Notes: generated from the sequence alone by a model not told the origin. 64,000 nt of DNA from Mesonia aestuariivivens (GCF_019311235.1 NZ_JAHWDF010000013.1:1-64000); one strand, 5' to 3'; counted from the stretch's first letter, positions 18,073 to 28,204 are shown. Translations and numbers: made by a program.

Positions 18073-19428
18073 TTATTTAGGAGACCAAATACTATAAGAA
18101 TTTGGAGGAGCTTGAACTTTAATCCAACCATTAGGTTGTGTATATGGCTCCCAATTAGAATTTCCTGTATAATCTTTGATTAGGGTTCCGTTCCAATTGG
18201 TTTGGACCCAACGTTCTTTCCAATTATTACTATTGTTAAGGTAAACTATTAAACCTGGAGAACCATTTCTTCGAGCAATATATTCATCTTGATCTACATG
18301 TAGAATATCGGTCGTCCCGCTAGCTTTTTTGTTATGTATCCATATTAAATTATTCAATTTATCTTTGTCTAACCATTCTTCATAATCTTGATAGAATATA
18401 CAAGGATAACCTTCGTGAGTTAAAATGTAAGCATAGGCAAGTATTTTGCCAGCTAAAATTTCGTTGGTATCGTGATTACTCACAAAAGTTACTGCTCGCA
18501 TCGGATTTCTTTTCCATAACATGTCGTCCTGTAAATATGTAAGATCATTTCCATCAAAAGCATCTTTCATTTTATAATAACATGCAAAATCAAAAGCGGA
18601 AGCTTGTGCTTTATGAGTCCAGTTCTCTAATAGGTTTACATTAGCATCCCAGTATTCTCCAACAGCAAACCCACTAACTTCATCTATCCAGGCATTGACT
18701 ACCCAAGGTTTATAACCTTTTACATAATCGAAACGCCACCCATCAACTCCTAAGGTGTTTTTATAATACTTAGCGACAGAATAAGGCTGTTTCCATAACC
18801 AATCTTGTACGTAACTTTTATCGTGACATAAATCTGGATAACCACCAAATACACCCGAATCGTTAGAGTGGTTATCATTAGGATGAAAGTCTGTTGAAGA
18901 GCGCTGAAATAATCCTGAAGCGGGATTAAAATCTGTATAAGTATCTGTACCTGTATAAATATTGCTTTCTAAATCGCCACCACTATTATGATTAATCACA
19001 ATATCAGCAATAACAGCTACATTATGGTTATGTGCATTTTTTATGAGGGATTCTAATTCTTGTCTCGCTCCAAATCTGGTCTCGGTAGATCCCATTTGAT
19101 CATAGTCTCCAAAATCAAAATAATCGAAGGGGTCATAACTCATAGAAAAAGGACCATTTTGAGCTTTCGATATAGGTGGTAACCAAATAGCATCAATCCC
19201 GGCATTACTCCAGTACTCTAATTTAGTAGATATGGTATTCCACCAAGTACCGCCAGCAGGAACATCCCAATAAAAAGCTTGCATCATAACTTTAGAACCT
19301 GTGTTTATAGTCAATGATAAATCTGTTGCTTGGGATTGATTTTTTTCTTTTACTGATGAATTTTCAAAAGCATTAGTACTACAACTTACATAAACAACAA
19401 GCAGTCCTATTAATAAAAATTTGTTCAT
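18073..19428 (-). CDS. GH13 alpha-amylase lipoprotein
   Basis: The 451-residue protein has a lipoprotein signal (VSC, Cys16), so it is probably anchored in a membrane facing the periplasm or outside. The TIM barrel carries the GH13 regions DIVINHN (about 142-148), GWRFDYVKGY with nucleophile Asp234, VGEYW with acid Glu258, and FVSNHD with Asp320. The compact layout and the short C-terminal beta domain (YIARRNGSPGLIVYLNN) resemble the plant/archaeal type of alpha-amylase. It hydrolyses internal alpha-1,4 bonds of starch. It is the last gene of the minus-strand susCDE-amylase series, 73 bp after the frameshifted amylase, and ends at a strong terminator. Confidence 0.92.
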   Translation of the reverse strand: MNKFLLIGLLVVYVSCSTNAFENSSVKEKNQSQATDLSLTINTGSKVMMQAFYWDVPAGGTWWNTISTKLEYWSNAGIDAIWLPPISKAQNGPFSMSYDPFDYFDFGDYDQMGSTETRFGARQELESLIKNAHNHNVAVIADIVINHNSGGDLESNIYTGTDTYTDFNPASGLFQRSSTDFHPNDNHSNDSGVFGGYPDLCHDKSYVQDWLWKQPYSVAKYYKNTLGVDGWRFDYVKGYKPWVVNAWIDEVSGFAVGEYWDANVNLLENWTHKAQASAFDFACYYKMKDAFDGNDLTYLQDDMLWKRNPMRAVTFVSNHDTNEILAGKILAYAYILTHEGYPCIFYQDYEEWLDKDKLNNLIWIHNKKASGTTDILHVDQDEYIARRNGSPGLIVYLNNSNNWKERWVQTNWNGTLIKDYTGNSNWEPYTQPNGWIKVQAPPNSYSIWSPK

Positions 19429-19501
19429 AATAATTTAGTTTTAAAAGCTAAAAATTAGAGTAAATTAAGGGAGAAGCTTTTTTATTGATTAACATTAGCA
19501 C

Positions 19502-21805
19502 TTAGTTTACTATTAATCTCTTTTGAACTCTATTTCCGTTTTGTTCTAATTGAAGAAGATATATTCCTTGAGTTAAACGTGAGACATTAATCGCTTGGTT
19601 AGGACGAATGTTCTTTTTTATCAGAATTTGCTTTCCAGTAAGATCATAAATTTTTATTTTTTCTACTTGTTCAGATAAATAAATGTTTTCGCTAGTTGGG
19701 TTAGGGTAGAGAATAAGGTTGGAAGTTTTTAATATCTCATTATTTAAATTAGCTTCTTCATTACCGTAAATAAAATATTCACCTGGAGCTAATGAAATAG
19801 TAGCGTTCACATCAGTCACTTGGTAAGTATTATTATTCATTAAGTTATACCAAGTTCCTGTTTCTTGAAATTCTGGATTAATAGTTTGTGTAGTCACTCC
19901 AAAATTACCAGTAATTGTTACATATTTAATTTCGTTTCCAGTAGCATTAGAATTTTCTAAGTGAATGGATTTTAGTCCGTTATTATTGTTAACACTCATT
20001 TCAATACTTCCGGTTGCAAAGATTTCATGTGCTTTTTTTATGGCAATCATTTGTGCATAGGCATCATATAAATCGGTACGATCTATTTCGTTTAAAAAAT
20101 TCCAACCGCTTGGTTTTTCAGAAAGTTTACAACTTTCGTCGTTAGGAATGGTACCATCTGTACAAGTAAAAATACTAGTGTCATAGCCTAATTCTCCAAA
20201 CTGCCAGATCATTTTAGGACCTGGAACGGTAAAGAAAAAAGCACCAGCAGTTTCCATACGATCTAAAGCAGTAGAAAGATTGGTAGCATCGTAAGAACCA
20301 TTGGCATTTCCGTAAGTTAAGTTTTTAAACATTAAACGCTCTTCGTCATGACTTTCCATAAAGCCTACGTTTCTTGGTGTTGAAAGCCCGATATTTTCAT
20401 AAGAAATGTCTGCAAAATTTGAGTTAGCGTTCCACCCCATGGTGGCTTCGTTATATGGAGAGTTTTGTATGTTCCAGAACATAATACCTTTGCCTTCATC
20501 TAAACGGTAGTTTGCCCATTCAATTTCTTCATTTCTAGAAGTACCATTTCCTAAATGTTCAAAAATAATGATGAAATCTGAGTCTACAGCCCATTGTACA
20601 TCGGCGTAGTCTTTTAAAACTTGCACACGATCTGCTTGATAACTATTGGTACATGCCTCATCACCATTACAATTTTGAGTGAAACCTTTAGTTAAATCCC
20701 AACGGTAACCATCAATATGAAATTCTTCAATCCAATATTTGGCAGTTTTATTTACGTAGTTTTGGGTAGCTATAGATTGATGGTTAAAATCATTAAATAC
20801 ATCATAACTATGAGTAGCTGATACATTAAAATAGGGGCTATCTGCAGCAACTATACCTGAAGTACAACCATCGCAATTGTTATACATTCTGTAAAGCGGA
20901 CTTTGTCCTGTGGCGTGATTATAAACTACATCTAAAATTACCGCGATACCACGTGCATGACATTCATCTATAAATTCTTTAAACATTTCTGGGCTTCCAT
21001 AATATTTATCTAAAGCCATATGAAAAGAAGGATTATAACCCCAACTTAAGTTTCCATCAAATTCTGAAACAGGCATCAACTCGATAGCATTAATCCCTAG
21101 GTTTTCAAGATAATCTAATTTGTTTTTTACTGCATTGAAGTTTTGAACATCATCAAAATCACGAATTAGTAATTCATAAATTATCAAATCTTCTTTTGCT
21201 GGTGGTGTAAAACTGGTGTTTTGCCAAATATATGATGGAGCACTTTTTCTAATCCAAGAAATAGCTTCGGTAGTCATTCCTGTTGGATATGACGGAATAT
21301 TAGCAAAAGTATCGTCTGTTATAAAAGTATCGTCATAAGGAGATAAAATTAAAGTAGAGTAGGGGTCTGCAACATTAATTTGCGCATCGATTAAATATTG
21401 AAATAAAATATCGTCTTCAGTTTGGTTTAAATTATTTATAGTAATCCAATATTTTTCTTGAGCAGGATCGTAATTCATTAAATAATCGTTATCGATATTC
21501 CAATTATTAAAGTTTCCTATCACATGTACAAAATCTTTATTGGGAGCGTATAATACTAAAGTTGCTGTATTGGGAGTATTAGGGTTGAAATTTATCCCAT
21601 CTTCCATCCCGGCAGGAATGGCAATTTGAGTTGGGGTTGGAGTAATAATTGCTTGAAAAGTTGCTGTTAAGGTAGTCGATGTAGAAGGGTCTGTGGCAAT
21701 TAATTCAAAATTAGTATCTTGATTTAGTGTATAATTATAGGTATACAATTGCTGATTGTTTTGTGTGTATACTTGTACCATTTGCAAATAACTCAAAATT
21801 AGCAT
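19502..21805 (-). CDS. Frameshifted GH13 amylase, catalytic and T9SS sorting part
   Basis: This is the 3' part (767 codons from an internal ATG) of one gene that begins at 22304 in another frame. It has an N-terminal carbohydrate-module-like domain (HVIGNFNNWN) and a GH13 barrel with DVVYNHATGQSP, GYRWDLTKG (nucleophile Asp), IIFEHLGNG (acid Glu) and MESHDEERL (Asp). The last 75 residues are a T9SS type A sorting domain (LILYPNPTSENIYL, then KIYDLTGK and GIYLLQL). The enzyme would be exported to the cell surface or released and would degrade starch. By itself this frame has no signal peptide, so without the upstream frame the product could not be exported. The gene lies between susE and the lipoprotein amylase. 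Confidence 0.85.
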   Translation of the reverse strand: MLILSYLQMVQVYTQNNQQLYTYNYTLNQDTNFELIATDPSTSTTLTATFQAIITPTPTQIAIPAGMEDGINFNPNTPNTATLVLYAPNKDFVHVIGNFNNWNIDNDYLMNYDPAQEKYWITINNLNQTEDDILFQYLIDAQINVADPYSTLILSPYDDTFITDDTFANIPSYPTGMTTEAISWIRKSAPSYIWQNTSFTPPAKEDLIIYELLIRDFDDVQNFNAVKNKLDYLENLGINAIELMPVSEFDGNLSWGYNPSFHMALDKYYGSPEMFKEFIDECHARGIAVILDVVYNHATGQSPLYRMYNNCDGCTSGIVAADSPYFNVSATHSYDVFNDFNHQSIATQNYVNKTAKYWIEEFHIDGYRWDLTKGFTQNCNGDEACTNSYQADRVQVLKDYADVQWAVDSDFIIIFEHLGNGTSRNEEIEWANYRLDEGKGIMFWNIQNSPYNEATMGWNANSNFADISYENIGLSTPRNVGFMESHDEERLMFKNLTYGNANGSYDATNLSTALDRMETAGAFFFTVPGPKMIWQFGELGYDTSIFTCTDGTIPNDESCKLSEKPSGWNFLNEIDRTDLYDAYAQMIAIKKAHEIFATGSIEMSVNNNNGLKSIHLENSNATGNEIKYVTITGNFGVTTQTINPEFQETGTWYNLMNNNTYQVTDVNATISLAPGEYFIYGNEEANLNNEILKTSNLILYPNPTSENIYLSEQVEKIKIYDLTGKQILIKKNIRPNQAINVSRLTQGIYLLQLEQNGNRVQKRLIVN

Positions 21806-22304
21806 TTACTGCTGTTGAAGCATCTATTGTTAATGTACTTCCGCTATTTAAAATACTCACATTATTGGTTGGACTATTTAGATTGAATTGAAAAATACCA
21901 ACTTCAGTAATATGGTCTTGTGTTTTCTTATCTCCTGAACCATCTTTAGCTTTGGCTAACATTCCTATACTTCCGATGTTAGAATTGCCATATAGATCTT
22001 GTGGAATAAACGTGAATGAGTAAGTCCCGTCACCATTGTCGGTAAATTTCTGGGCATCGTTAGAGTTTCCCCAAGTTCCGTTAGTTGGAGAGTCTTGTGT
22101 ATTTTGGTCGTTTAGATCGTAAAACCAAGTCCACAGGTATAAATCTGAAACGCCCCATTGGGATAAATCGATGTTAGTAACAGTAAGGGTTACTTGATCA
22201 TCTGGGTTGAAATGAGTTGGATTAATTGTAAAATTTACATTTTGTTGCTGTGCAATGCAGAGATTAGAAAATAGTATGAAAACAAATATGAAGAATTTTT
22301 TCAT
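21735..22304 (-). CDS. Frameshifted GH13 amylase, N-terminal part
   Basis: The 189-codon frame has a signal peptide (ending NLCIAQ) and an immunoglobulin/carbohydrate-module-like domain (ITPTHFNPDD-type start, then SDLYLWTWFYDLND and YSFTFIPQDLYG). It runs into a stop shortly after FELFANGTSIHTK, while the neighbouring frame continues with NNQQLYTYNYTLN. Removing one A from the AAAA run (21757-21762, read on the minus strand) joins the two frames without a gap as a protein of about 935 residues. So this is one gene with a single-base insertion: a real mutation, a phase-variable homopolymer or a sequencing error. Starch binding is inferred from context. Confidence 0.8.
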   Translation of the reverse strand: MKKFFIFVFILFSNLCIAQQQNVNFTINPTHFNPDDQVTLTVTNIDLSQWGVSDLYLWTWFYDLNDQNTQDSPTNGTWGNSNDAQKFTDNGDGTYSFTFIPQDLYGNSNIGSIGMLAKAKDGSGDKKTQDHITEVGIFQFNLNSPTNNVSILNSGSTLTIDASTAVNANFELFANGTSIHTKQSAIVYL

Positions 22305-22371
22305 AATAAAGGTATTTAAGTTTAGCTATTGGTTTACCTCATCGATAGTATAATGAGAAGTTTTTTAATGT

Positions 22372-22434
22372 AAAAAACCCTGAATACGCAGGAATAACTG
22401 TATGAGAACAATTTTGTGTATTCAGGGTTTTATA
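22372..22434 (-). terminator. Terminator between susE and the amylase genes
   Basis: The 13-bp perfect arms GTATTCAGGGTTT and AAACCCTGAATAC enclose a 30-nt loop and are followed on the minus strand by a T run. It would stop or reduce readthrough from susCDE into the two amylase genes, giving a high binding-protein to enzyme ratio. Confidence 0.75.
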
Positions 22435-22474
22435 AAATAGTTAAGGGTATTAATTTATTTGCCTTAACTTGAAA

Positions 22475-23500
22475 TTATTCAATAGAATAGGTATTGTTAT
22501 TAAAGTCTACAATAATGGTGTAAGTGCCCGCAGAAACAGTAATATTATCTCCACCTTCAATAAGTTCACCATTTGTGCCACCAAAATCGCCACCCCAAGT
22601 ATTGTTAAATCTAAATTTAATTTCACCATCTGTAAGGTTAATGTTTTCAACTCTCCAGACTTTATTAACACCATCATATTTTAATTGAATATCTGGACCA
22701 TCCCAACCGTTTGGAGTTGCAGAACCTACAATACCCCAAGAATATTCTTCTAAGTTATAGGTTAATTCATTTAAATTAATATTAATCTTGTAAGTGCCTG
22801 CAGAAACTGCAATATTATCTCCACCAGCAACTAATTGACCATCACTACCTCCGTAGTTATTAGCCCAATCATTATTTTCTCTAAATTTAATTTCTCCGTC
22901 TGTTAATGTTGTATAGGCTACGTATTCTTGATTGTCTACACCATTTTGATTGGTTTTCCAAAAAGAAGCATCTGGACCATCCCAACCATTAGGTGCAGCA
23001 GAACCTACGATTCCCCAAGTAGTACTTAAGTCTATAAATGGTTCATAAGTAGTTACTGTTAACCTAACAGGAGTAGAGAATTTAACAGCATTTGTATTAG
23101 AGCTTCCTAAATAAGATTTTATTCTAATTAAGATTGTCTCTGTAGTGTTTTGTGCTAAACCAACTTCAGCTAGCTTAGTGTTAAAATCACTTGTAGTTAA
23201 TTGAAATGATGTATTCTTTAGTTCTTCTGCTAATTTAATAACTTCTGAAAAGTTATTTGATTCAGTAGAGAGTTCTACTTGATAATTAATTGGAGTGTTT
23301 ACCTTAAAATTTGCTTCTTCCCATTCTAGATTTAGAGCCTCATCTTCAGCGTTTTCTTGTAATAAAATTAAAGATGTATCTTCTGATGGAGTTGTAATAC
23401 CAAAACTTTCTGCTTGAGTATCGATAATTGTAATATCATCATCTGAGCAAGAAACAAAACCCAGACAGCTAATTAATAAATAGATATAAAAATTTTTCAT
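22475..23500 (-). CDS. susE: SusE-like outer-membrane starch-binding lipoprotein
   Basis: The 341-residue lipoprotein (lipobox Cys18, FVSC) starts at the ATG at 23500; a TTG 9 bp upstream is a poorer alternative. An N-terminal SusE-type immunoglobulin domain (about 20-150) is followed by two tandem starch-binding modules. Each begins WGIVGSA.PNGWDGPD and includes LTDGEIKFR, GG..G.L..GGDNI and VSAGTY, at about residues 160-250 and 252-341. The modules bind alpha-glucan at the cell surface and raise affinity of the SusCD complex. It follows susD directly (about 20 bp) and ends before a terminator. Confidence 0.9.
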   Translation of the reverse strand: MKNFYIYLLISCLGFVSCSDDDITIIDTQAESFGITTPSEDTSLILLQENAEDEALNLEWEEANFKVNTPINYQVELSTESNNFSEVIKLAEELKNTSFQLTTSDFNTKLAEVGLAQNTTETILIRIKSYLGSSNTNAVKFSTPVRLTVTTYEPFIDLSTTWGIVGSAAPNGWDGPDASFWKTNQNGVDNQEYVAYTTLTDGEIKFRENNDWANNYGGSDGQLVAGGDNIAVSAGTYKININLNELTYNLEEYSWGIVGSATPNGWDGPDIQLKYDGVNKVWRVENINLTDGEIKFRFNNTWGGDFGGTNGELIEGGDNITVSAGTYTIIVDFNNNTYSIE

Positions 23501-23521
23501 GATCTTCAATTTTTTGGTTAA

Positions 23522-25144
23522 TTAATAACCTGTGTTTTGTGTAAGGTTTTCATTAGTTAAAATGATATTACTTGGGATAGGGAAAATAGTTTTATAAGCT
23601 TCTACGCCTGTACCACTTTGAATATCTCCTTTAAAAGGCCATAGATAGGTATTGGTGGTAAATAGTTGGTATCTTATTAAGTCTGTTCTTCGTTGACCTT
23701 CCCAGTAGAGTTCTCTGGCTCTTTCATCGATAATAAAATCTAATGTTAAATCGCTACTACTTATATTTCCGTTAGATGAACCACCAAAAGCTCTTTCTCT
23801 TAATTCGTTGATGTAAGCTGTAGCCGTTTGTAGATCGCCGCCAGATCCTCCTCTTAATACCGCTTCAGCATAATTTAGATAGATTTCTGCTAATCTAATT
23901 ATGGGTAAATCTGTATCTGCAAAATCACCACCTTGATCACTACCGGCATCACCATTAGAATCTATATTAGTGAATTTGGTAACTGCATAACCGTCAGAAA
24001 ATGTATTAGCTATGGTGTTGATTTCTAAGTTTTGATCTTGAGTATAAAACATAGCTCGATTATCTTCCCAAGCAATAGGATCTCCATTTTCTGAATTGCT
24101 TATAGCATAATCAAATTTATTAACCAATGCCTTGGTTGTTCTTAAACCTTCCCATCCGCCATTAATACCATATAAAGAAGGGTCCATAGAACCACCAATC
24201 GCAGCGTGAATTAAAAAAGAAGTTCCTCCGTAGGTTCTGGAACTATTTCCATCAAAATTTAGGGTAAAAATAAATTCTTCTTGCGCTCCGTTTGCATCGT
24301 TATCTGCTAAGAATAAATCATCATAAGCATTTCCGTTACCATTAGCATCTGTAGTATGTATGGAATAGGTTGAATTAATAGTTTTTTTGGCATACGTTAC
24401 AGCATCGGTATAACGATTTTCTCCAGTCCATACTTCTGCGTTGAGATATAATTTTGATAACAATGCCCAAGCAGCTACACGATCTACACGGCCATATTCA
24501 TTAGTGCCGCTTTCTTTTAATCTTTCTTGAATTTCTAGAAGTTCACTTTCTACAAAATTAAACAACTCTGTTCTTGTACTTTGTTCTGGAAGCGAAGTAG
24601 AAACTTTTGTTGAAAGTGGAACATTTGCATAAAAATCAATTAGGTTATAATAGGTGAAAGCTCTTAAAAATCTAGCCTCTGCTATATAAAATTCAACTTC
24701 AGCATCAGTTAATGATTGTGAATTTTCTATAAATGAGTTACAAAATGAAACTTCTTGACCTAAACGAAAATACATAGCTGTTATAAAATCATTTGAAGCT
24801 CCCCAACTTAGAGCATGAAGATTAGGTAATCCAGGATCTCCCCATCCTACTACTGCATTATCTGTAGTTAACTCATTTAAATTAAATAACATTCTAGAAT
24901 ATTGAGAAGTACCTTCATCTATGCCTGTTATATCGGGTTGCCCTGTAGCTCCCTGTTGTCCAGTAAGTGCTAAACTAGCATAAAGTTTGGCTAACGCTCC
25001 TTTTGCTTCTGTAGCATTTACAAAAACATCAGTTTCTGTAAAACTATCTGGATCTATTGGTTTTTGATCTAAATCATCGTGGCATGAAATAAGTAATAAT
25101 GCCGGTATAATTAATATTAGTTTATTGATATAGTTCATTTTCAT
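23522..25144 (-). CDS. susD: SusD-like starch-binding outer-membrane lipoprotein
   Basis: The 540-residue RagB/SusD protein has a lipoprotein signal (LLISC, Cys21). Family marks are the N-terminal SusD-like TPR helices (NATEAKGALAKLYASLA), EARFLRAFTYYNLIDFYANVPL, the RVDRVAAWALLSKLYLNAE segment and the C-terminal FIIDERARELYWEGQRRTDLIRY. It forms the hinged lid on the SusC barrel and presents glucan chains. It sits 3 bp after susC and before susE, the classical order. Starch specificity is inferred from the surrounding amylases. Confidence 0.95.
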   Translation of the reverse strand: MKMNYINKLILIIPALLLISCHDDLDQKPIDPDSFTETDVFVNATEAKGALAKLYASLALTGQQGATGQPDITGIDEGTSQYSRMLFNLNELTTDNAVVGWGDPGLPNLHALSWGASNDFITAMYFRLGQEVSFCNSFIENSQSLTDAEVEFYIAEARFLRAFTYYNLIDFYANVPLSTKVSTSLPEQSTRTELFNFVESELLEIQERLKESGTNEYGRVDRVAAWALLSKLYLNAEVWTGENRYTDAVTYAKKTINSTYSIHTTDANGNGNAYDDLFLADNDANGAQEEFIFTLNFDGNSSRTYGGTSFLIHAAIGGSMDPSLYGINGGWEGLRTTKALVNKFDYAISNSENGDPIAWEDNRAMFYTQDQNLEINTIANTFSDGYAVTKFTNIDSNGDAGSDQGGDFADTDLPIIRLAEIYLNYAEAVLRGGSGGDLQTATAYINELRERAFGGSSNGNISSSDLTLDFIIDERARELYWEGQRRTDLIRYQLFTTNTYLWPFKGDIQSGTGVEAYKTIFPIPSNIILTNENLTQNTGY

Positions 25145-25147
25145 TTT

Positions 25148-28075
25148 TTAAAAGTTTAAGTTAAATCCAATTGTATATAATCTTGGTCTAGGGTAGAAGT
25201 TATTATCTATACCTTGGTTAATTTCAGGATCAAGACCATCATAATCTGTAATAGTTACTATATTTTGAGCTGAACCATAAACTCTTAAGTTACTGTCTTC
25301 ACTAAAAATTTTAGAGATAGTATAACCTAAAGTGATATTGTCTAATTTAAAGAAAGAAGCATCTTGTACATAGTAGTCACTTTTTAGGTTAGTATTGGTA
25401 ATATTCTGAAAACCTGAATTGAAAGTATCTGCATGAAGGTTACTTAAAATACCATTTTCTGTAGCTTTGATTTGATATGATTTTGCAGAAGCCATATTAC
25501 TATAGTTATAATTACCTAAACTCGCTCTAGAAACAATTGCTAAATCCCAATTTTTATAGTTAAGGTTAGTGTTAAGACCCATAGTAATGTCTGGGTATGG
25601 ATTTTCATCTAAATATTTATCATCATCATTAATTACACCATCGGCGTTTCTATCAACATAAGCTCCTTCAATTGGTTTACCGGCTTCATCATAGATTTGC
25701 TCATAGACATAGTAACTAAAAGGAGACTCTCCTTCTCTATGCAATTGAATATTGTTACCAGTACCTCCAGAAATACCACCCACAGGTATGTCACTTGGTA
25801 AATTAGTAATTTCATTATCGTTAAAAGCAACGTTATAGCCTACCCTCCAAGTGAAATTCTCTGTTTGTATAGGAATTAAATTTAATTCAAACTCTATTCC
25901 TTTGTTTTCCATATCTCCAATATTCTTATTTATAGAACTTGCGAAGTTTGTGAACGGTGATACAGTAACGAAGCTAATTAAGTCTTCTGTTTTATTTAAA
26001 TATGCGTTAACCGATCCGGAAATTCTATTATTAAATAGTGCATAATCTAAGCCTACATTTAAAGTTTTACCAATTTCCCATTTTAAATTCTCATTAATAC
26101 CCTCTGGTCTATAAGTTTGGTAAAATGTATTTCCAAATTGATAATTAGCGTTAGTTCTACTTCTTTGATAGCGAGTTAAGAAATTATAATCGGTAAGCCC
26201 ATTTACGTTACCAATTTGACCATAACCAACTCTTAATTTAAGTTGATCAATGGTTTCTGATTTAAAAAAATCTTCATTATTAATATTCCAAGCTAAAGCA
26301 GCTGAAGGGAAATACCCCCACTGATCATCTGGGTTCAATTTAGAAGAAGCATCTGCTCTTAAAGAAGCCGTTACTAAATAACGATCATCAAAATTATAGT
26401 TTAAACGACCAAAGTAAGAAAGCAACACACTTTTCCATTTATCTATAAATTCATATTCGTTTCCTTCTTTCTTAGCTTCACTATCATAGCTATAATTATC
26501 ATTTTCAAAACTTTGATAAGAATAACCCGCTACTGCTGTGATTGAGTGCTCTTCAATATCTTTAGTATACGTTAAATAAGAATCAAAAAGTTTATTGGTA
26601 GATCTATTAATGAAATTAGAGTTAGAGCCATTCCAGTCTAATTGGGATGATGGCATATCTTGTGATACAAATGTTCTTCCGTGGCTATTTGTTTTATCTA
26701 AACCAACATTAATAGTAGCTGTGATAGCAGGAAAAAAATGTAATTTATAATCAACTTTAGCATTTCCAATAAATCTTCTTACTTCAGCAGTATCATCTTT
26801 TTCCTGTAATAAAGCTACTGGGTTGGTAGGTGCTAAATTGTATTGAGAATATCGATCTTCTGATTCGCTATAAGTTAGCCAAGTATAGTATCTTGAGTAT
26901 GGAGAAGAAGGGGCATAGACAGCTTGTGTAGGATCAAAGTCTACAGCGCTACCAATAGCATCACGATTGCCAAAAGTATTTTCTGTATACATACCTCTTC
27001 CGTTTAATTCTACCTTTAGATGACCTTCAAAAAAACTAGGTTTTAAGTTTAACGACCCCGTTGTTCTTGTAAAATTATCATTTTGTAATATACCGTCTTG
27101 ATCTGTGTAACCTAAAGAAGCTCTCACGGGCATAAAACCACCAATATTTCCAGTAGTACTAAAATTGTGTTCTTTCCCAAATGCGTCTCTATATATTAAA
27201 TCTTGCCAGTTAGTATTAGCAGATCCAAGTCTAGATATAGCATCTTCATTTCCTACTTCATTTACTAAAGTTCTAAACTGATCTCCATTTAAAACATCTA
27301 CATAATTAGATGGAGAATATAAAGTGGTAGCGGTTGAATAATTAAACTTAAAATCTAAACCTTTTCCTTTTTTGGTAGTAATTATAATCACACCATTAGC
27401 AGCTCTAGACCCATAGATAGCTGTAGCAGAAGCGTCTTTTAACACGGTCATACTTTCAATATCGTTAGGGTTAATAAAGTCTAATGGATTTCTAGAACCT
27501 CCCACAGCATCGTTTGAAATAGGAAGACCATCAATTACATATAGCGGACTATTTTGTAAGCTTAAAGACCCCAAACCTCTAATAGTAATGCTGCTCCCTT
27601 CTCCTGGAGCACCTCCTCCAGAGGTTACATTTACACCAGCAACTTTACCTGTAATTAATTGGCTAGCGGTATTCATTTGGCCTTTATTAAAATCTTCAGT
27701 GGTAATTTGATTAACTGCTCCAGTTAAATCTTTTTTAGCTGCAGATCCATAACCGACAACAACAACTTCGTCAAGAGTTGATGAATCTGTTTCTAGAGAA
27801 ACATCGATTACTTCTTGATTTACGAAAACGATTTCTTTTGTAGAAAAGCCAATATAGGAATAAACAAGCGTATCATTTTTTTGAAGCTTTTCAATTGTAT
27901 AATTCCCATCAAAATCTGTTACAGCACCTTTATTGGTGTTTTTAATAATAATATTTACACCAGGAATAGGCATTCCAGTAGTTTCAGTTACAGTACCACT
28001 AACTGAATCCTGAGCTAAAACGTTTGCAGGAACAGCAAATAGTAATAAAAGTAACCCTTTGTATAATGTTCTCAT
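25148..28075 (-). CDS. susC: SusC-like TonB-dependent oligosaccharide transporter
   Basis: The 975-residue protein has a signal peptide ending about VLAQ (residue 22) and a carboxypeptidase-regulatory-like domain (about 25-100, GMPIPGVNIIIKNTNKGAVTDF-type). A TonB-box region LDEVVVVGYG near 107-116, the plug (ITIRGLGSLSLQNSPLYVIDG and ATAIYGSRAANGVIIITTKKG) and a 22-strand barrel ending in aromatic NF follow. It imports maltodextrin across the outer membrane using TonB energy. It is the first gene of the minus-strand unit, divergent from the LacI-type regulator with a 231-bp shared upstream region. An AAAACGTTTG sequence lies in its own signal-peptide codons. Confidence 0.96.
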   Translation of the reverse strand: MRTLYKGLLLLLFAVPANVLAQDSVSGTVTETTGMPIPGVNIIIKNTNKGAVTDFDGNYTIEKLQKNDTLVYSYIGFSTKEIVFVNQEVIDVSLETDSSTLDEVVVVGYGSAAKKDLTGAVNQITTEDFNKGQMNTASQLITGKVAGVNVTSGGGAPGEGSSITIRGLGSLSLQNSPLYVIDGLPISNDAVGGSRNPLDFINPNDIESMTVLKDASATAIYGSRAANGVIIITTKKGKGLDFKFNYSTATTLYSPSNYVDVLNGDQFRTLVNEVGNEDAISRLGSANTNWQDLIYRDAFGKEHNFSTTGNIGGFMPVRASLGYTDQDGILQNDNFTRTTGSLNLKPSFFEGHLKVELNGRGMYTENTFGNRDAIGSAVDFDPTQAVYAPSSPYSRYYTWLTYSESEDRYSQYNLAPTNPVALLQEKDDTAEVRRFIGNAKVDYKLHFFPAITATINVGLDKTNSHGRTFVSQDMPSSQLDWNGSNSNFINRSTNKLFDSYLTYTKDIEEHSITAVAGYSYQSFENDNYSYDSEAKKEGNEYEFIDKWKSVLLSYFGRLNYNFDDRYLVTASLRADASSKLNPDDQWGYFPSAALAWNINNEDFFKSETIDQLKLRVGYGQIGNVNGLTDYNFLTRYQRSRTNANYQFGNTFYQTYRPEGINENLKWEIGKTLNVGLDYALFNNRISGSVNAYLNKTEDLISFVTVSPFTNFASSINKNIGDMENKGIEFELNLIPIQTENFTWRVGYNVAFNDNEITNLPSDIPVGGISGGTGNNIQLHREGESPFSYYVYEQIYDEAGKPIEGAYVDRNADGVINDDDKYLDENPYPDITMGLNTNLNYKNWDLAIVSRASLGNYNYSNMASAKSYQIKATENGILSNLHADTFNSGFQNITNTNLKSDYYVQDASFFKLDNITLGYTISKIFSEDSNLRVYGSAQNIVTITDYDGLDPEINQGIDNNFYPRPRLYTIGFNLNF

Positions 28076-28193
28076 AGATTATTGAATAATAGTTTTAAAT
28101 TTGTGTTTGTAACTTATATTTTCATTTTCCAATGTTAAAAATATGTAAATTTAATGTGATAACTAGGGAGTGAAATTTAATAAACACCAACTC

Positions 28194-28204
28194 TAACGTT
28201 TTCG
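28194..28204. promoter_or_regulatory. Candidate LacI-family operator in the susC/regulator spacer
   Basis: TAACGTTTTCG contains the half-palindrome AACGTTTT, close to the AAACGTTT palindrome seen again at 28017-28026 in the first codons of susC and at 39802-39811. LacI proteins bind short palindromes with a central CG. This is inferred from pattern only. Confidence 0.3.
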
